DNA of 64,000 nucleotides. It comes from Vitellaria paradoxa (lineage: Eukaryota > Streptophyta > Magnoliopsida > Ericales > Sapotaceae). Both the position numbers and the translations under genes were made by a program. The DNA lies in assembly GCA_019916065.1 (NCBI GenBank), contig CM034236.1, positions 57,130,690 through 57,194,689 on the forward strand, in the 5' to 3' direction. The notes beneath the pieces are model-generated. The model was not told the origin of the DNA. It saw only the letters and a program-made list of their open reading frames with translations, and searched no databases. Below, piece by piece: positions 35,156 to 49,200 of this stretch (position 1 is the stretch's first letter; each line of letters opens with the position of its first letter).

Positions 35156-37252
35156 ACTGGTCCAAATTTTGAGTGATATATTATTCCAAAATAATTTAAG
35201 ATAAAATAATATTAGTGCGACATATTTTTATATAAATTTATAATTAGAGTGTATTTTAAAGAAGTTTTTTTCTTAAATTAATAAATATCAAAAGACTCCG
35301 CTTCATTTTGCTGATATTTTTTTTTTGTTGGTAAATATCTTTGACATAACACCATTATTTTTATAAAAATATATGAATAAATAAATAAGTACTTTATTAT
35401 AATTTTTCTATAATTTAAATCATTAATATTAATAATTTAAAAAAATTATTTAAAATCTTTTTAGATACCATCTATGCCTTTTTTAATGTGAAATTAAAAT
35501 TCATATGTTCAATAAATAAAAATTTGATCTAAAAGTTTTGTTTTAATAAATTAAAATTTTGAAATTCCATGTGCAACTAATTGTGAAAAGGATGAAAATA
35601 TAACTATTTAGAATTTCAAATTCAAAATTTTTCTTTTTGAAATTTTTCTTGCTCTTTACTGTAACCCTATGTCCACTTTTTAGTTATTAAACATTTTCTT
35701 TTTTGAATTCATAAATATAAATATAACATATTCTAGAATAATTTATCAAGGTATTGAGTTTATTTATTTATTTATTTTCAATGTCTTAAATAATGAGTAG
35801 TTTTCAGGCACTTCTTCTTTTTTTTTTTTTTTCGCTGCATCTTTAATTGTGATTTTGACTATTATTGTGTCGTTTGAAATTTTAAATTTTATTAAAAAAG
35901 TATAAAATATTTTAAAATTTATTAACTTTTTGTTGTTGTAAATTTTATTAATTTTTATTAACTTTTTAAAACGCTGATAATCATCTATCGAATAATATAT
36001 TATAGTTAAAAATTCAAACCTCCAGTTATTTTTTTATTTAAAAAATAAAAAGATTAAAAATAATTTATTTATTAATAAATGTTTTTAATTTTTTGTATAG
36101 AACAACAAAATTTATAAGAAAATAAAAGTCACGTGGAGGAGGAGGAGAAGGAAAAAAAAAAAAGAATTAATGAGAACATAAGGAGGTTTGACATTTTGAG
36201 AGTAACGAGGATTCTTTATGATTTGTTATAAATTTTTGAAAATTTTATTTATTTTTTATTTCACTCTACAAATTACGAACGTACAATTTCTCACTTTATT
36301 CAACTTTTTATCTATACACAATAATTTGTGGTGATTTTGGTCATGGATGAAGTGTTGAAATATTTCTCTAACCAGGGAAAGGCTTATGTTTTAAAACATT
36401 GGAAGTTCGAATAATGGAACTCGTGCAATAAAATTTTTGACCTTCTTTCTTTCTTGTTCTTGTATACCTCTTCTCGGTGGCAATCTGCATGTAAGAAAAC
36501 GGTGAAATAAAATAATTGAAGTTGGTCCCTGACCAATAATTATTTGATGCTTAAGTCAGTAATCAATATAGATAATAATCTCATGTATACAAACACAGAG
36601 AGAGAGAGAGAGAGAGAGGAGAAGAAAGGAGAGAGCCTCACCTAGACAACGTTCTTATCATTTATATATAGAACGAGAATTTGACATACTTTTAATTGAT
36701 TTAATTATACGGCAGTGATATTAAATATTTTGTGATATAAGATTTGAATAATTGATTTTTGTGTATATATTTTACAGATTTTATCTCTCGATATGTGTAA
36801 GTTAGTAAAATAACCAATATATGTAAATTAGTAAAATAATTATACGATGTAACTTTTAGACTAAATAATCCTAATTTAACTTGATATACCTTTCTAATTA
36901 GGATACAGGTCGGGGGATGCACTACGCTGGCCGGGGAAATATTTTTTGCCACAAACAACTCATGGCTCCATCTTCTTTCACCCTTTTCTTCTCCGCAGTT
37001 TTCCAGAGCTTTCAACTTTCGGGGGAAAAGTTTGAACCGAAAATGGGATTGCAGACTCTCGAACCCAACATCCCCTTGTCTTTGGAGTAAGTTAAAAAAC
37101 TCGTACCCAAACATGCCCTTAAGCGCTGGAATATGTGATCCTAGACTCCCTCGACTCGTTGCCCCTGAAAGTTCGGTCATCGTTTGCCCTTCCGGGGTGA
37201 TCGCGTCGGTTATCGTTGTCGGAATTCCCAAAAGAGACGTCCTGTACACTCC
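35156..37252. other. Upstream region of the ABCB26-like gene
   Basis: Very AT-rich, with a (GA)n microsatellite at about 36598-36618. A less AT-rich segment from about 36900 is probably the promoter and leader. No other gene is supported. Confidence 0.4.
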
Positions 37253-40200
37253 ATGGCCGTACCTCATTTCAATCTCCAACATCGAACTAACCGTTACTGC
37301 AATCACAGCATACCTTTTCCGTTCCCTTGTCCCAAGACATCCTCACTTTTCACCATCAACACCAAACTTCGATTTCGGAACTCAATCGAGCCACCGAACA
37401 TCAAATACAAATGTTTTTACGTTTCCAATTCGACGTCCGCTGACGACTTCTTGGCGCCCAATATATCACACAGCACTGAAGGGAAAGAAGATGGGGATTT
37501 ACAGATTGAGTTTTTAGACTATTTGAAAAGATGGGTTCATTCTATACGCTCGATCTTGCCAGGTGGAAGCTGGTGGGACTTGGGCGATTCTAGTGAAACG
37601 GCGAAACCAGTTACTGTATTTATTGCTCTTCGTCGAATTTGGGAGTTGGTTTCAGATGATAGATGGGTTATATACACGGCATTTGCTTCGGTTACTATTG
37701 CTGCGGTACGCGTGTGCCTCTATATAAGCCCATAACTTTGATTCATATTCTTCTATGCGACGAACTTACGCGTCCAGTCGATTTACGTAATATAGATTAA
37801 AACCTTAAAAAAAAAAAGTAATATAGATTAATTCTTTTTACTTAATTTTAATCTAGTTGTTTTATTTCAAGTGGGTTTTGCAATATTTGTCTTAATACAA
37901 GTAATTTGAATTCCCAGTACGTAATGTGTGTTTAATCAAATGCAAAGCCAGTGCCATTACTGGTGGTGACTGCTTATTCCTCACTTCTTACATATTTTTG
38001 TTTGAATTCATGAGAACTCACCCCCATGATGAAGATTCATGCCATTGCGGCATTGCCTACTTAGTTTGAATCAGATTGTTTTTTTAGTTTATTTGTCTAG
38101 TCTAAGTGTCTCTCCAGATTTTTTTTCCATAAACATCAGATTGTAAGATATGTTGTTGTCACGCAGCTTTCAGATATCTCAATGCCAAATTTATTGGCGA
38201 AATCTGTCTTTTCTGCACAGAATGGGGAGATTGCAGTGTTCTATAAAAATTTGCGTTTATTGCTTTTGTTGTGTTTCACCTCAGGCATATTTAGGTACCT
38301 TTTCTGCCTTTAATCTTGCCACAGTGCATGTATTTTCCCAGAACCATTTTAACTTGTTTAATAGTTGTTCGAACAAATCATATCAATGGAAATTGTCATC
38401 CTCATCATCACCATAATATCTTGCATATTAGTTGACCCTTTTATGCAATTAATCCATCTAAATTGTTGCTTTTATTTTGAAATATGCCCCTTGCTATGTG
38501 AATGTATTTGTATGAAGGCAATTTCTATGATGTAAGCCCTCAAAAAATTTTGCCTTAGTTGAACATCAGAGCACAGTGTATGTTCCAAAATAATAGGCTT
38601 ATGTAGCTAGATCATGTAATAAAAGTATTTTAGTATCAATTTACAAAAATAAGAATGATATTCAAAATTGTAATAACTAGGGACAGAAACTTGTGAGTCA
38701 TAATATAAAACTATGCGAGTGAGTACTTGAACACGGGTTATGACTTGGAATAACTGTATCAAGTAATCAGTTTGGATTTGGAGAGGTCAAATATGGAAAC
38801 CATCTATCTATTAAGACGGCTGATGGAGAGATGTAGAAAAGAAAATTAGATCTCTATATGATTTTTATAGATTTAGACAAAGTTTATGACGGAGTACCTA
38901 CATATAAAAATGGAGGTAAAAAGTAAAACAAACAGAAAGACTGATACAAAATGTGTTCAAATTTATATGCTTGATAGTTTTATGGAAAGCAAATTCTAAC
39001 AAATTTAAAAAGAAAATGTCTATTAACACAAGAGACCAAGTCAACCCAAGGGTTTGGGCCACCGACGTAGGCTTTAACTATACTTGCCTAGTCCATGGTT
39101 CTTGTGGTGTGGTTCATGAGCCCGTAGTTTACTCGCTAGGGGTGGATCTAATGTGGCCTTGGGGAGGTTCCCCATTGCCCAAAAAAAATGAATATATAAA
39201 TAAACAAGTCATCATATCAAAGCATTCGGTAAGTAAAGCAATGATATAATTTGTGCTGAATTATCACTGAGTTTGTATTCAAAATTGTTGCTCTTGAAGT
39301 TTGAGCTATTTGATGAGTATTGATTAAGGTGCTTGCTTATCTATCCGATTTTCCTGTCAATTGTAGTGGTATCCGAAGAGGTTGTTTGGGAATAGCAAAT
39401 ATGATCCTGGTGAGTCTCTCTTAATTTTTCAAGGATTTATTTCTGTCAAAGAAATAGATTTACTGAAGATTTGACTTCCCCAAATGGGTAGCCACTGTTT
39501 TATATTTATACTAATACAAGTTACATATACAATAAATACTATACAAGGAATCTAGACTAGGTACATACCCCCTAGAATATTAAATACACTAAGTACATGC
39601 ACAAACATTAAATACACTAAGTACATGCACATACATTAACAGCCATATTTTCCCACACTCCCCCTCAAGCTGGTGAATAGATATTCTCCATTCCCAGCTT
39701 GGATACAATACTTTCAAACACTGGACCACTTAGCCCTTTGGTTAACACATCAGCGAGCTGATCATTTGTAGACACATAGGGTGTGCAGATCAATCCACTC
39801 TCCAATTTTTCCTTGATAAAATGTCTGTCAATTTCAATATGCTTTGTCCGATCATGTTGCACTGGATTGTGGGCTATGCTAATTGCAGACTTATTATCGC
39901 AATAAAGCCTCATCGGGCCCTCCAACTTGATCCTCATGTCTTCTAGAATGATCTTCAGCCAAAGTAACTCACATACTCCTTGAGCCATTGCTCGAAACTC
40001 AGCTTCTGCACTAGACCGTGCTACCACATTTTGCTTTTTACTTCTCCATGTCACAAGGTTCCCACCAAGAAACGTACAATATCCAGTGGTTGATCTTCTA
40101 TCAATCAATGACTCAGCATAATCAGCATCTGTATAGGCTTCAAGCATTAAGCCCCCACTCCTCCTAAAGAGAATTCCTCTTCCTGGTGTACTCTTAAGAT

Positions 40201-43200
40201 ATTGCAACAGTCTGTGTGCTGCTCGAAGATGAACCTCTTTTGGAGTGTGCATGAATTGACTAATCACATTCACAGCATAAGCTATATCCGGTCGTGTGTG
40301 GGACAGATAAATGAGCTTTCCCACCAAGCGTTGATACATCCCTTTGTCCACCATAGCATCTTCCTCTGCTATTCCAAGCTTTAGATTCGGATCTATTGGA
40401 GTACTCACCGGTTTGCATGCTGTTTTACCTGTCTCCTTGAGTAGATCAGTTACATACTTCTGCTGAGAGAGAAAAATACCCTTATCTGAATGTGCCACTT
40501 CAATTCCAAGAAAATACTTTAGCTTTCCAAGTGTCTTAATCTCGAATTCTTTTGCCAAGCACTCACTCAAAAAATGTCTCTCCTCATCATCACTTCCTGT
40601 AACAATTATATCATCCACATAAACTAAGAGAACTGTGACTTCCCCTGAAGACGAGTGTTTGACGAACAGTGTATGATCTCCTTGACTTTGCTTATATCCT
40701 AACATCACCATAACCTTGGCAAACCTGCCGAACCATGCTCGAGGAGATTGTTTAAGCCCATATAATGCCTTCTTTAACCTACACACTGTATGATCAGTAA
40801 CTCCTTTTCCATAACCAGGTGGAATTTCCATATATATCTCTTCCTCTAGATCTCCATGCAAGAAATCATTTTTTATATCAAACTGTTGTAAATCCCATCC
40901 AAAGTTAGCTGCCAAAGACAATAGGACTCTAACAGTATTCAGCTTTGCAACTGGGGCAAAAGTCTCTAGATAGTCCACTCCATACATCTGAGTATAACCT
41001 TTGGCTACCAACCTTGCCTTGTATCTCTCCACTGAACCATCAGCTCTATACTTCACTGTGTACACCCATTTACATCCCACTGGTTTCTTCCCTGCTGGTA
41101 ACTCCACAAGCTCCCATGTTTTGTTCTTTTCCAGTGCCTCCATTTCTACATTCATAGCTTGCTTCCATTTTTCATTAGACAAAGCTTCGGATAGATTGGA
41201 AGGAATGACAATGGTTTCTAGGTTATTGAGGAAGGCTCTGTGTGACGGGGAAAATTGCTTAAAGGACAGGAAGTGTGCAAGGGGATATAAGGGTCTTTTA
41301 GTGCACTCTCTCATACCTTTTCTCAATGCAATGGGCAAGTCTGTGTCACTACTACCCTTATGGGTCTCACTCTCTACTTCTGGTTCGGCTTCAATCTGTA
41401 ATATGGGTTCAGGAATCATTACCTCATCGGACACTTGGACTTGCGTAGAGTTGGGGGCAACCATCTTCCTCCTTGCATACATCTTGCCTTTGCCATATCT
41501 AATATCCCTGGGAATAGACTCAGTTTCGGGTTGAGTAGACACGGAAGCTGTTGTTACAGGATTAGACACAAGTTCAGAGGAAACTATGACAGACTCAGAT
41601 AGTTCAGATTGAAACGGAGCATGATCACTAGTGGATGAAGAAGTAGGATGGTTTGAAACTGATGAAGAAGTAGGATGGTTTGAAACTGAAAGATCCAACA
41701 TTAAGTCAAAATCCAAACCCTCGTCTTCTCTCACTAACTTCTCCCCCTGAAGATAAGGGTTTGGAAAGTAAGATTCACGTTCATTGAAGGTAACATCCAT
41801 AGAAACAAAGAATTTTCGGGAAGGTGGATGATAACACTTGTAACCTTTCTGGGTTGACGAATATCCCACAAATACACACTTTATAGCTCTTGGATCCAAT
41901 TTTCCTCGGTTGTGACTGTGAACATGTACAAAGGACGTACACCCAAACACTCTAGGAACAAGATTATTTGTGGTGTGTAGGGTAGGGTAAAATGTTGACA
42001 ACACGTCCATTGGACTCTTAAATCCTAGGACTCTAGAGGGCAATCTGTTTATGAGATGTGTTGCTGTAAGAACAGCTTCCCCCCAAAAAGTTTTAGGAAC
42101 ATGGTTTTCAAATAACAACGCTCGGGTTTTTTCAAGGAGATCATCATTTTTCCTCTCTGCAACTCCATTTTGCTGCGGGGTATTCACACAAGATGACTCA
42201 TGTATTATCCCTTCCTTTTGAAAAAATGGACTGAGACTTTGATTAAAATAGTCCCTTGCATTATCAGACCTAACTCTTTTGATGGTCACTCCAAACTGAT
42301 TTTTAATCATGGAACAGAAATTTGGGAAAACAATACTGACATCAGATTTTTGTTTAAGAAGAAAAATCCAGCAGACTCGAGTGCAATCATCAATAAAGGA
42401 AACAAACCATCGTGCCCCAGAGATATTAGCAACAGTAGATGGACCTCAAACATCACTATGAATTAAATAAAAAGGAATGGAACTTATTTTATTGTGCCCT
42501 GGAAATGGTATACGTTTGTGTTTGGCAAGTTCACATTTTTCACAATGAAAAGACTCAACATCAAAACTTTTAAACAAAGACGGAAACAAAAGTTTAATGA
42601 CTCTAAATGATGGATGTCCAAGTCGGCGATGATGGAGCCAAATTTTCTCTTTATAGGATGTCAAGGACTTGTAAACAAATGACACTGACTGTTTATCCTT
42701 GTTGATAGTTGGTTAACTTGTTTCAAGAAAGTAGAGGCCACCCCGTTCTCTAGCATGTCCAATCGTCTTCCCCGAATCCTTTTCCTGAAATATGCAATCA
42801 GTATGATGAAAAACCACATTACATTGTAAGTCATGAGTAAGTTTTTGGATGGATATCAGGTTGGTAGATAGCTTAGGGACATGAAGGACATTCTGCAAGG
42901 TTAACAATGGGTTAATTTGGACACTTCCAATTCCTGCCACAGTGGTCAAAGAACCATCTGCAGTGGCTATTTTTCTACTGCTTGGACACGGGGAATAGGT
43001 TTTAAAGACATTTGGTGAGTGGGTCATATGATCGGTAGCTCCTGAATCCATGATCCAAGAGGTGGAAAAGGTTGCATCCGAAACATTTAATCCAATGGAA
43101 AGCGGAAACTCACCTGAATATGCCAAAGAACAAGTAGCTGAGGGCTTATCAAGACTGTTGATGAGAGCTCTCACCCTTTCCAGCTCACCTTGGTTGAGAC

Positions 43201-46200
43201 CAGCTGCTTCTGATTTGGGTGGCTCATCACTTTGGCCAGCTGCTACATTGGCTTGTCTACTTCTGGATTGTCCCCCTCTTTGTCCCCATTCTCGGCTTGG
43301 TGGCTTCCCATGAAGCTTCCAACAATTCTCATGAGTGTGCCGCGGTTTCTTGCAATATGTGCACCATAAATTGTCTCGGTCTTGATTCCTAGAATCTCCT
43401 GTCTTCATGTCAAGGGCTAGTTTTCTTTCATTACCAGCAGACTTCTTTGTAGTAGGTATATTCAGCTTGTTTCCATCACTTGCAACCATTGCTGAATTGA
43501 TTGAAACTTGTGGCTCCAGCATCAGACTTCGCCTACTCTCCTCTCCTCGAACTATGGCTACCACTTCATTGAAGCATGGGACTTCCGATTTCCCAAGAAT
43601 CTGAACACGCACCTGATCGAATTCCGGATTCAACCCAACAAGAAAGTCATAGACTCTATCCTGTTCAATAAAGTTCTTCAAAACAGCAGCATCATCGGAA
43701 CACTTCGTCTTTATTATTCTGTATTGGTCTAACTCCTGCCACAAAGCACTCAATTGATTAGCGTACTCTGTGACCGTCTTATTCCCTTGCCTTGCTGCCG
43801 TTGTTTTTACCTTTACCTCATACACCTGAGTGGCATCTTTTGCCTTTGAGTATGTTTGTTGGATCGCGTCCCATATATCTTTGGCAGTGTTTAGAAACAT
43901 GCACGTGTCACTGATTTCTGGGGTCATAGATCCCCATAGCCATGCCATAATCATCGAGTCTTCTTCATCCCACGCTTCAAAGTTCAGATCACTAGGCTTC
44001 GGACCCGTACCCATGAGATGGCTGATTTTCCCCTTGCCTTTCAAAATGGTCCGGACTAATTGGGACCACTTCAGATAATTCTTCCCATTTAATCTGTATG
44101 CAGCCTGGATATTTTGTAGATCTCCAATACCGTGCGAGATGGTTGCCTCATCTTGTTGACTGGTGGCTGGTTTTGTGACTGGTGAAACATCCGACATCAT
44201 AGGTGTCGTGAGGAAGTAAAAAATTCAGCAATGAAGGCTGAAGAAAGGTCAACAATGAAGGCTGAAAACGGGGCGTTGAAGGTTGAAAAAAATACTCCCT
44301 TTTGATCTCAGAAAACAGAGTAAAAACAGAGCACAAAAGAAGGCCAAAGGTTCCAGAAAATAACCTGGCTCTGATACCATGTCAAAGAAATAGATTTACT
44401 GAAGATTTGACTTCCCCAAATGGGTAGCCACTGTTTTATATTTATACTAATACAAGTTACATATACAATAAATACTATACAAGGAATCTAAACTAGGTAC
44501 ATACCCCCTAGAATATTAAATACACTAAGTACATGCACATACATTAACAGCCATATTTTCCCACAATTTCATTTTTTGATAATTTGATTGGAGAGAGACT
44601 AGAGACAAATGATCATGTTTAGCTTCATACTGTCACTTCATGGACATAAATGTCTATATATATCAGACAATGAAATCCTATCAAACTTCAGTTACCCATG
44701 AAGTTAAATCGACGGAGTGAAATCTCAAGTCAACTACCTTGAGAGATGACTTCCCCCTTCCTTCACATGAAACACTAACAGGAGCTAGCTTTCAACCCTT
44801 TGGAGCAGAATGCTTTCATATGTGAAAGCAATGATAAACCACAGAAAATCAGAAAAAAAACCTGATCCATCATAAACCAGGTGGAAAATGCTTCCCTAGA
44901 TTAGAGATGATTCATTCCTATTGTAATGAAATCTCACCATCTGGCACTCCAGGCCTTAATATAAAGGTACTTCTTGTTGGTTCGTGATTTTCTAGTTTTC
45001 AATTTATGTAGTCTAATGAATGTAGTTCATCTGATTAAAATATGATTAGCTTGTGCATACTTAACATTGATCGATTATTCTTTCTTTGTTGCTGTCATTA
45101 TCAGGTTAATGTACAACTTAATGCCTTTTCTTTTTCTACATTATTTCATGCTATTGCTGTCATTGTTGGCAAGGCAACTTGACATCAGCTGGTCCTTCCT
45201 TCAATGTTCTGCAGCTCAAACGCCTGAGGGAAACTTTGTTCACGGCTATTATTTTCCAGGTCTTTCGTTTAATTCAGTGATTATGCACATGATTTTCTCT
45301 GCAAATTCCTAAGATGCATTACATTTGTTCGCTGTATTTTCAGTTAATTGGTAGGGCGCCTTACGGTGGTGTTCCCTTTTATTTAGGATATATCATTTTT
45401 TGATATAGAAGCAGTTGGTGATTTGACTAGCAGGCTTGGAGCAGACTGTCAAAGATTGTCCAATGTTATTGGAAATGACATACATTCTATATTGCGCAAC
45501 ATTATTCAGGTTTCCATTCTCAATATAACTATTTTTTTCTCCTAGATTTCCATTCAGTTTCAGATTTAATTCTCACCTGAAGTTGTAATTTCAGGGCATA
45601 GGGGCATTGATCCATTTGCTGACTTTATCTTGGCCTCTTGCATTGTCAACTTTGGTGATTTGTTCTGTTCTATCCATAATCTTCCTAGTTTATGGCCAGT
45701 AAGCATTTTTATCCTTTTCTACCTTGATATGCTGATTAGATTGGTCTTCCCAATCTTGACTTCATGTTAGAGTAGCACGTGACTTGAATGATCATAGAAT
45801 ACTTTATTGTCTAATGGGTTTATTAGAAGATATTAATATTATTAGTATTGTAATTAGTATTATTGAGTTTTCCTTTCTTAGGTTGATAGCCTTAATTAGC
45901 TGTTCTTCCGTTTCCTATTCTGAGTTGTATTGTTTCCTATTTTAATTGTAACCTTCGATTATAAATAAGAGTGCTTGGAGAGGGGAATTATTATTCACTC
46001 TTCAATTCTTTATTTTGGTTTTCTAACTTGGTATCAGAGCCAAAAATAATCAAAGAGAGAGGCGCACTACTGTTTCTCTCCGGCGACTTCTCCGGCGACT
46101 TCTCCGGCGACCGGAGCAACCGGCCGACGGTCCCCAGAGGCTCGCCCTCCACCGGCGATCACAACCCTAGAAGGGTGTTGCCAGACGCCGCCGCCGTGGC

Positions 46201-49200
46201 GGCCTGACTGCTCGCGTCAGCCCCCCTACGCGCACCGGCGACTTCTCCGGCGACTTCTCCGGCGACCGGAGCAACCGGCCGACGGTCCCCAGAGGCTCGC
46301 CCTCCACCGGCGATCACAACCCTAGAAGGGTGTGGCCAGACGCCGCCGCCGTGGTGGCCTGATTGCTCGCGTCAGCCCCCCACGCGCCAAGACATCTCCG
46401 GCGCGTGTGGGCGCGTGACTCACCGGCCGACCACCGGCTTCTTTGACGGCGGTCGCATGGCCTGAGCGGACGTCCGCCGGTGGTTGCCCTTGTCATCGGA
46501 TGATCGCAGATGTACCTGTTCCAGTTTTGTCTGTGCTAGTTTTGTCCGGCTACTGTTGTTGCTGCTGCTGTTCGATCTGATGATGCTGCTTCTGTGTTGT
46601 TCGTTCTGCTAATGCTGTGCTGCTGAGTTCGTTTGATTTGGATTGTTGTCTTGCTGGTTTCGTCTAATTAATCTCGTCTGTTACCGTGCCTTTACCAGTT
46701 CCGCTGCCATTGGTGGTTGTTGTTGCTGTTCCATCCAATTGGTATTTTTTTTGTTTGTTTGTTAAGGCCTTTGTCCTGTTATGGCGAAATCAGAAGATCA
46801 ACCCTTCAATCCAACTGTCTTTCTCAAAGCTGATGATGTTCCTCGCTCTATTACACCCAAGAAATTGAATGGGGACAATTACTTGGGTTGGGCACATGCA
46901 GTTAAAACTTTTCTCCGGGGCAAGAACAAACTCAAATATATTACCGATGAAGCACCTCCTTCAACGGACCCTACGTATTCTGTATGGATGAGTGAAGATG
47001 CAATTGTTATGGGCCTTCTCTGGCATAGTTTAGAGGACTCTGTTGCCACCACTGTTGAATTTTGTGATTCTTCTAAACGGATATGGGAGTGTCTCGCTGA
47101 GTCCTATTCTCAGAAAAGCAATGTTTCTAGAGTGTATGAGTTATACGAGCAGATGTTTTCAGCCAAACAAGGTGACAAATCTCTTTCTGAATATTATAGT
47201 CACTTAAAAAGTTTGTGGGAACAATTGTTGCAATATCGTCCCTTTAGTACAGACTTGATACAGCAGAAGAAATATTGGGAAGAATTTATGATAGCCAACT
47301 TTCTATCTGGCTTAAATCCTTCCCTCCGAGGATTCAAGGATCAAATTTTAGCAAGCGAGACATTGCCCACTGCAGCTAGTGCTTACTCTCGTATCCAGCG
47401 CTCTTCCTTGGGTAATCGATCCTCCACTCCTGATAATACAACCTTACCTACAGATTCTTCTGCTCTAGTTAGCCAGCATAATCGTGGGGGGCCGTCTCGT
47501 GGTTCCCGTGGTGGACGAAACACTCGTGGTGGTTCTAGAGGTGGAGGACAATCTTCTGGAAACAAGGGAGACCGCAAGTGTGATCATTGTGGTGGAACAA
47601 ATCACACTGAACCCTATTGTTGGAAGAAGTATGGTAAACCAGAACAGGCACATCATGTCAAAGATAATGGTCCTACACAGTCTTTAGCGACTCCAATCAG
47701 TACTCCCACATCTGATTCTCAGGAGACATACACTCTGAGTTCATCTCAGCTCCAAGAGCTCATTCAGTCGCTACGGGTGTCTACTCCTTCTACCTCTACT
47801 GCTACTTTGGCAAACTCAGGTAACCCTGCTCTTGTGGCTTCTAGCTCTCCCTCCTGGATCATTGATTCAGGAGCCAGTTCACATATGTCTGGTAATTCTT
47901 CCTTATTCTCTAATCTTCGTTCTCTTAATCATAAGATAGTGTTAGCCGATGGGTCATCTCGTCCTGTGTCTGGTAGAGGGACTCTTCGTCCTTCTTCTTC
48001 TCTTCATTTAGACTCTAGTCTTTATGTTCCTCAGTTTCCTTTTAATTTACTCTCTGTCAGTCAATTAACTCGATTGTTAAATTGTTCAATAACTTTCTTT
48101 GCAAATTCTTGTGTCTTTCAGGATCTCAAGACGAAGAAGACGATTGGTTCGGGGCATGAGAAGGATGGTCTTTACTATCTCGATTGTCCTTCCCTTCCAG
48201 CACATTCGCCTTCTATTGCTCTCCGCACTTCTCTCTCTCCTCTTCAGTGGCATCGACGTCTCGGTCATCCGTCCTTGGCAAGATTGAAACTTATTGTGCC
48301 AAATTTGAGTCATGTGTCTAGTCTAGATTGTGAGGCTTGTCAGTTTGGCAAGCATCACCGTAGTACCTTTTCTAGTCGTAGTAATATTCGTGAGTCAGAG
48401 CCTTTTCGTGTCATTCATACTGATGTTTGGGGACCTTCCCGTGTTAAAAGTATCAATGGATTCCTTTATTTTGTTCTATTTATTGATGATTCTTCTCGTA
48501 TGACTTGGATTTTTTTAATGAAACAAAGAACTGATTTACCCTCTATCATTTCTCGTTTTTACAATGAAATTTTCACCCAGTTTGATAAGAGGATCAAAAT
48601 ACTTCGATCTGATAATGCATTAGAATATGTTCAATCTGCTGTTGATCAATTTTGTCTTGAAAAGGGCATTATCCATCAAACAACCTGTCCTCGTACTTCT
48701 CAGCAGAATGGTGTTGCTGAACGTAAACACCGTCATATTTTAGATGTTGCTCGCACCTTATTATTTCAAATGAATGTTCCTAAACCCTTTTGGGCCGATG
48801 CTGTTCTTACAGCTTGTTATCTTATTAACAGAGTCCCTACACCTGTCTTGTCCAATCAATCTCCCTTTTCTGTTCTCTATCCTGACCGGTCACCTTTTTC
48901 TCTTCCTCCTCGTGTTTTTGGATGTGTTGCCTTTGTTCATAACCTTGATCCTGGCCTTGATAAATTATCCCCTCGTTCTCGCAAGTGCATCTTTTTGGGG
49001 TACTCCTGTACACAAAAAGGCTATCGATGTTATCATCCTGCTTCTCGTCGTTATTTTGTCAGTGCTGATGTCACTTTTTTTGAATCCACAGCTTTCTTCT
49101 CTTCTGATGGCAATGCTTTGTCCTCTGACCTTATTTCCCGTGAGGGGGCGTCGTCTCCTACTCTTCCAGCTCCCATTTCTTCCGTATATATTCCTTTGCC

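Larger units (their letters stand above)
39444..44565 (-). mobile_element. Full-length Ty1/copia LTR retrotransposon, antisense in ABCB26 intron 3
   Basis: 5122 bp with LTRs at 39444-39657 and 44380-44565 and 5-bp target duplication ATTTC (39439-39443 and 44566-44570). Read on the minus strand it has TG...CA ends, a primer site TGGTATCAGAGCC next to the 5' LTR (initiator tRNA-Met type) and a polypurine tract GAGGGGGAG before the 3' LTR. The LTRs differ by one substitution and a 28-bp internal duplication, so insertion was fairly recent. The order protease-integrase-RT-RNase H defines copia. Confidence 0.97.

Noticed and set aside
37032..37517. 161-codon plus-strand frame and a 201-codon minus-strand frame over ABCB26 exon 1
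   Set aside because: They overlap the exon that encodes the ABCB26 N-terminus and is joined in phase to the rest of the gene; they have no family features.
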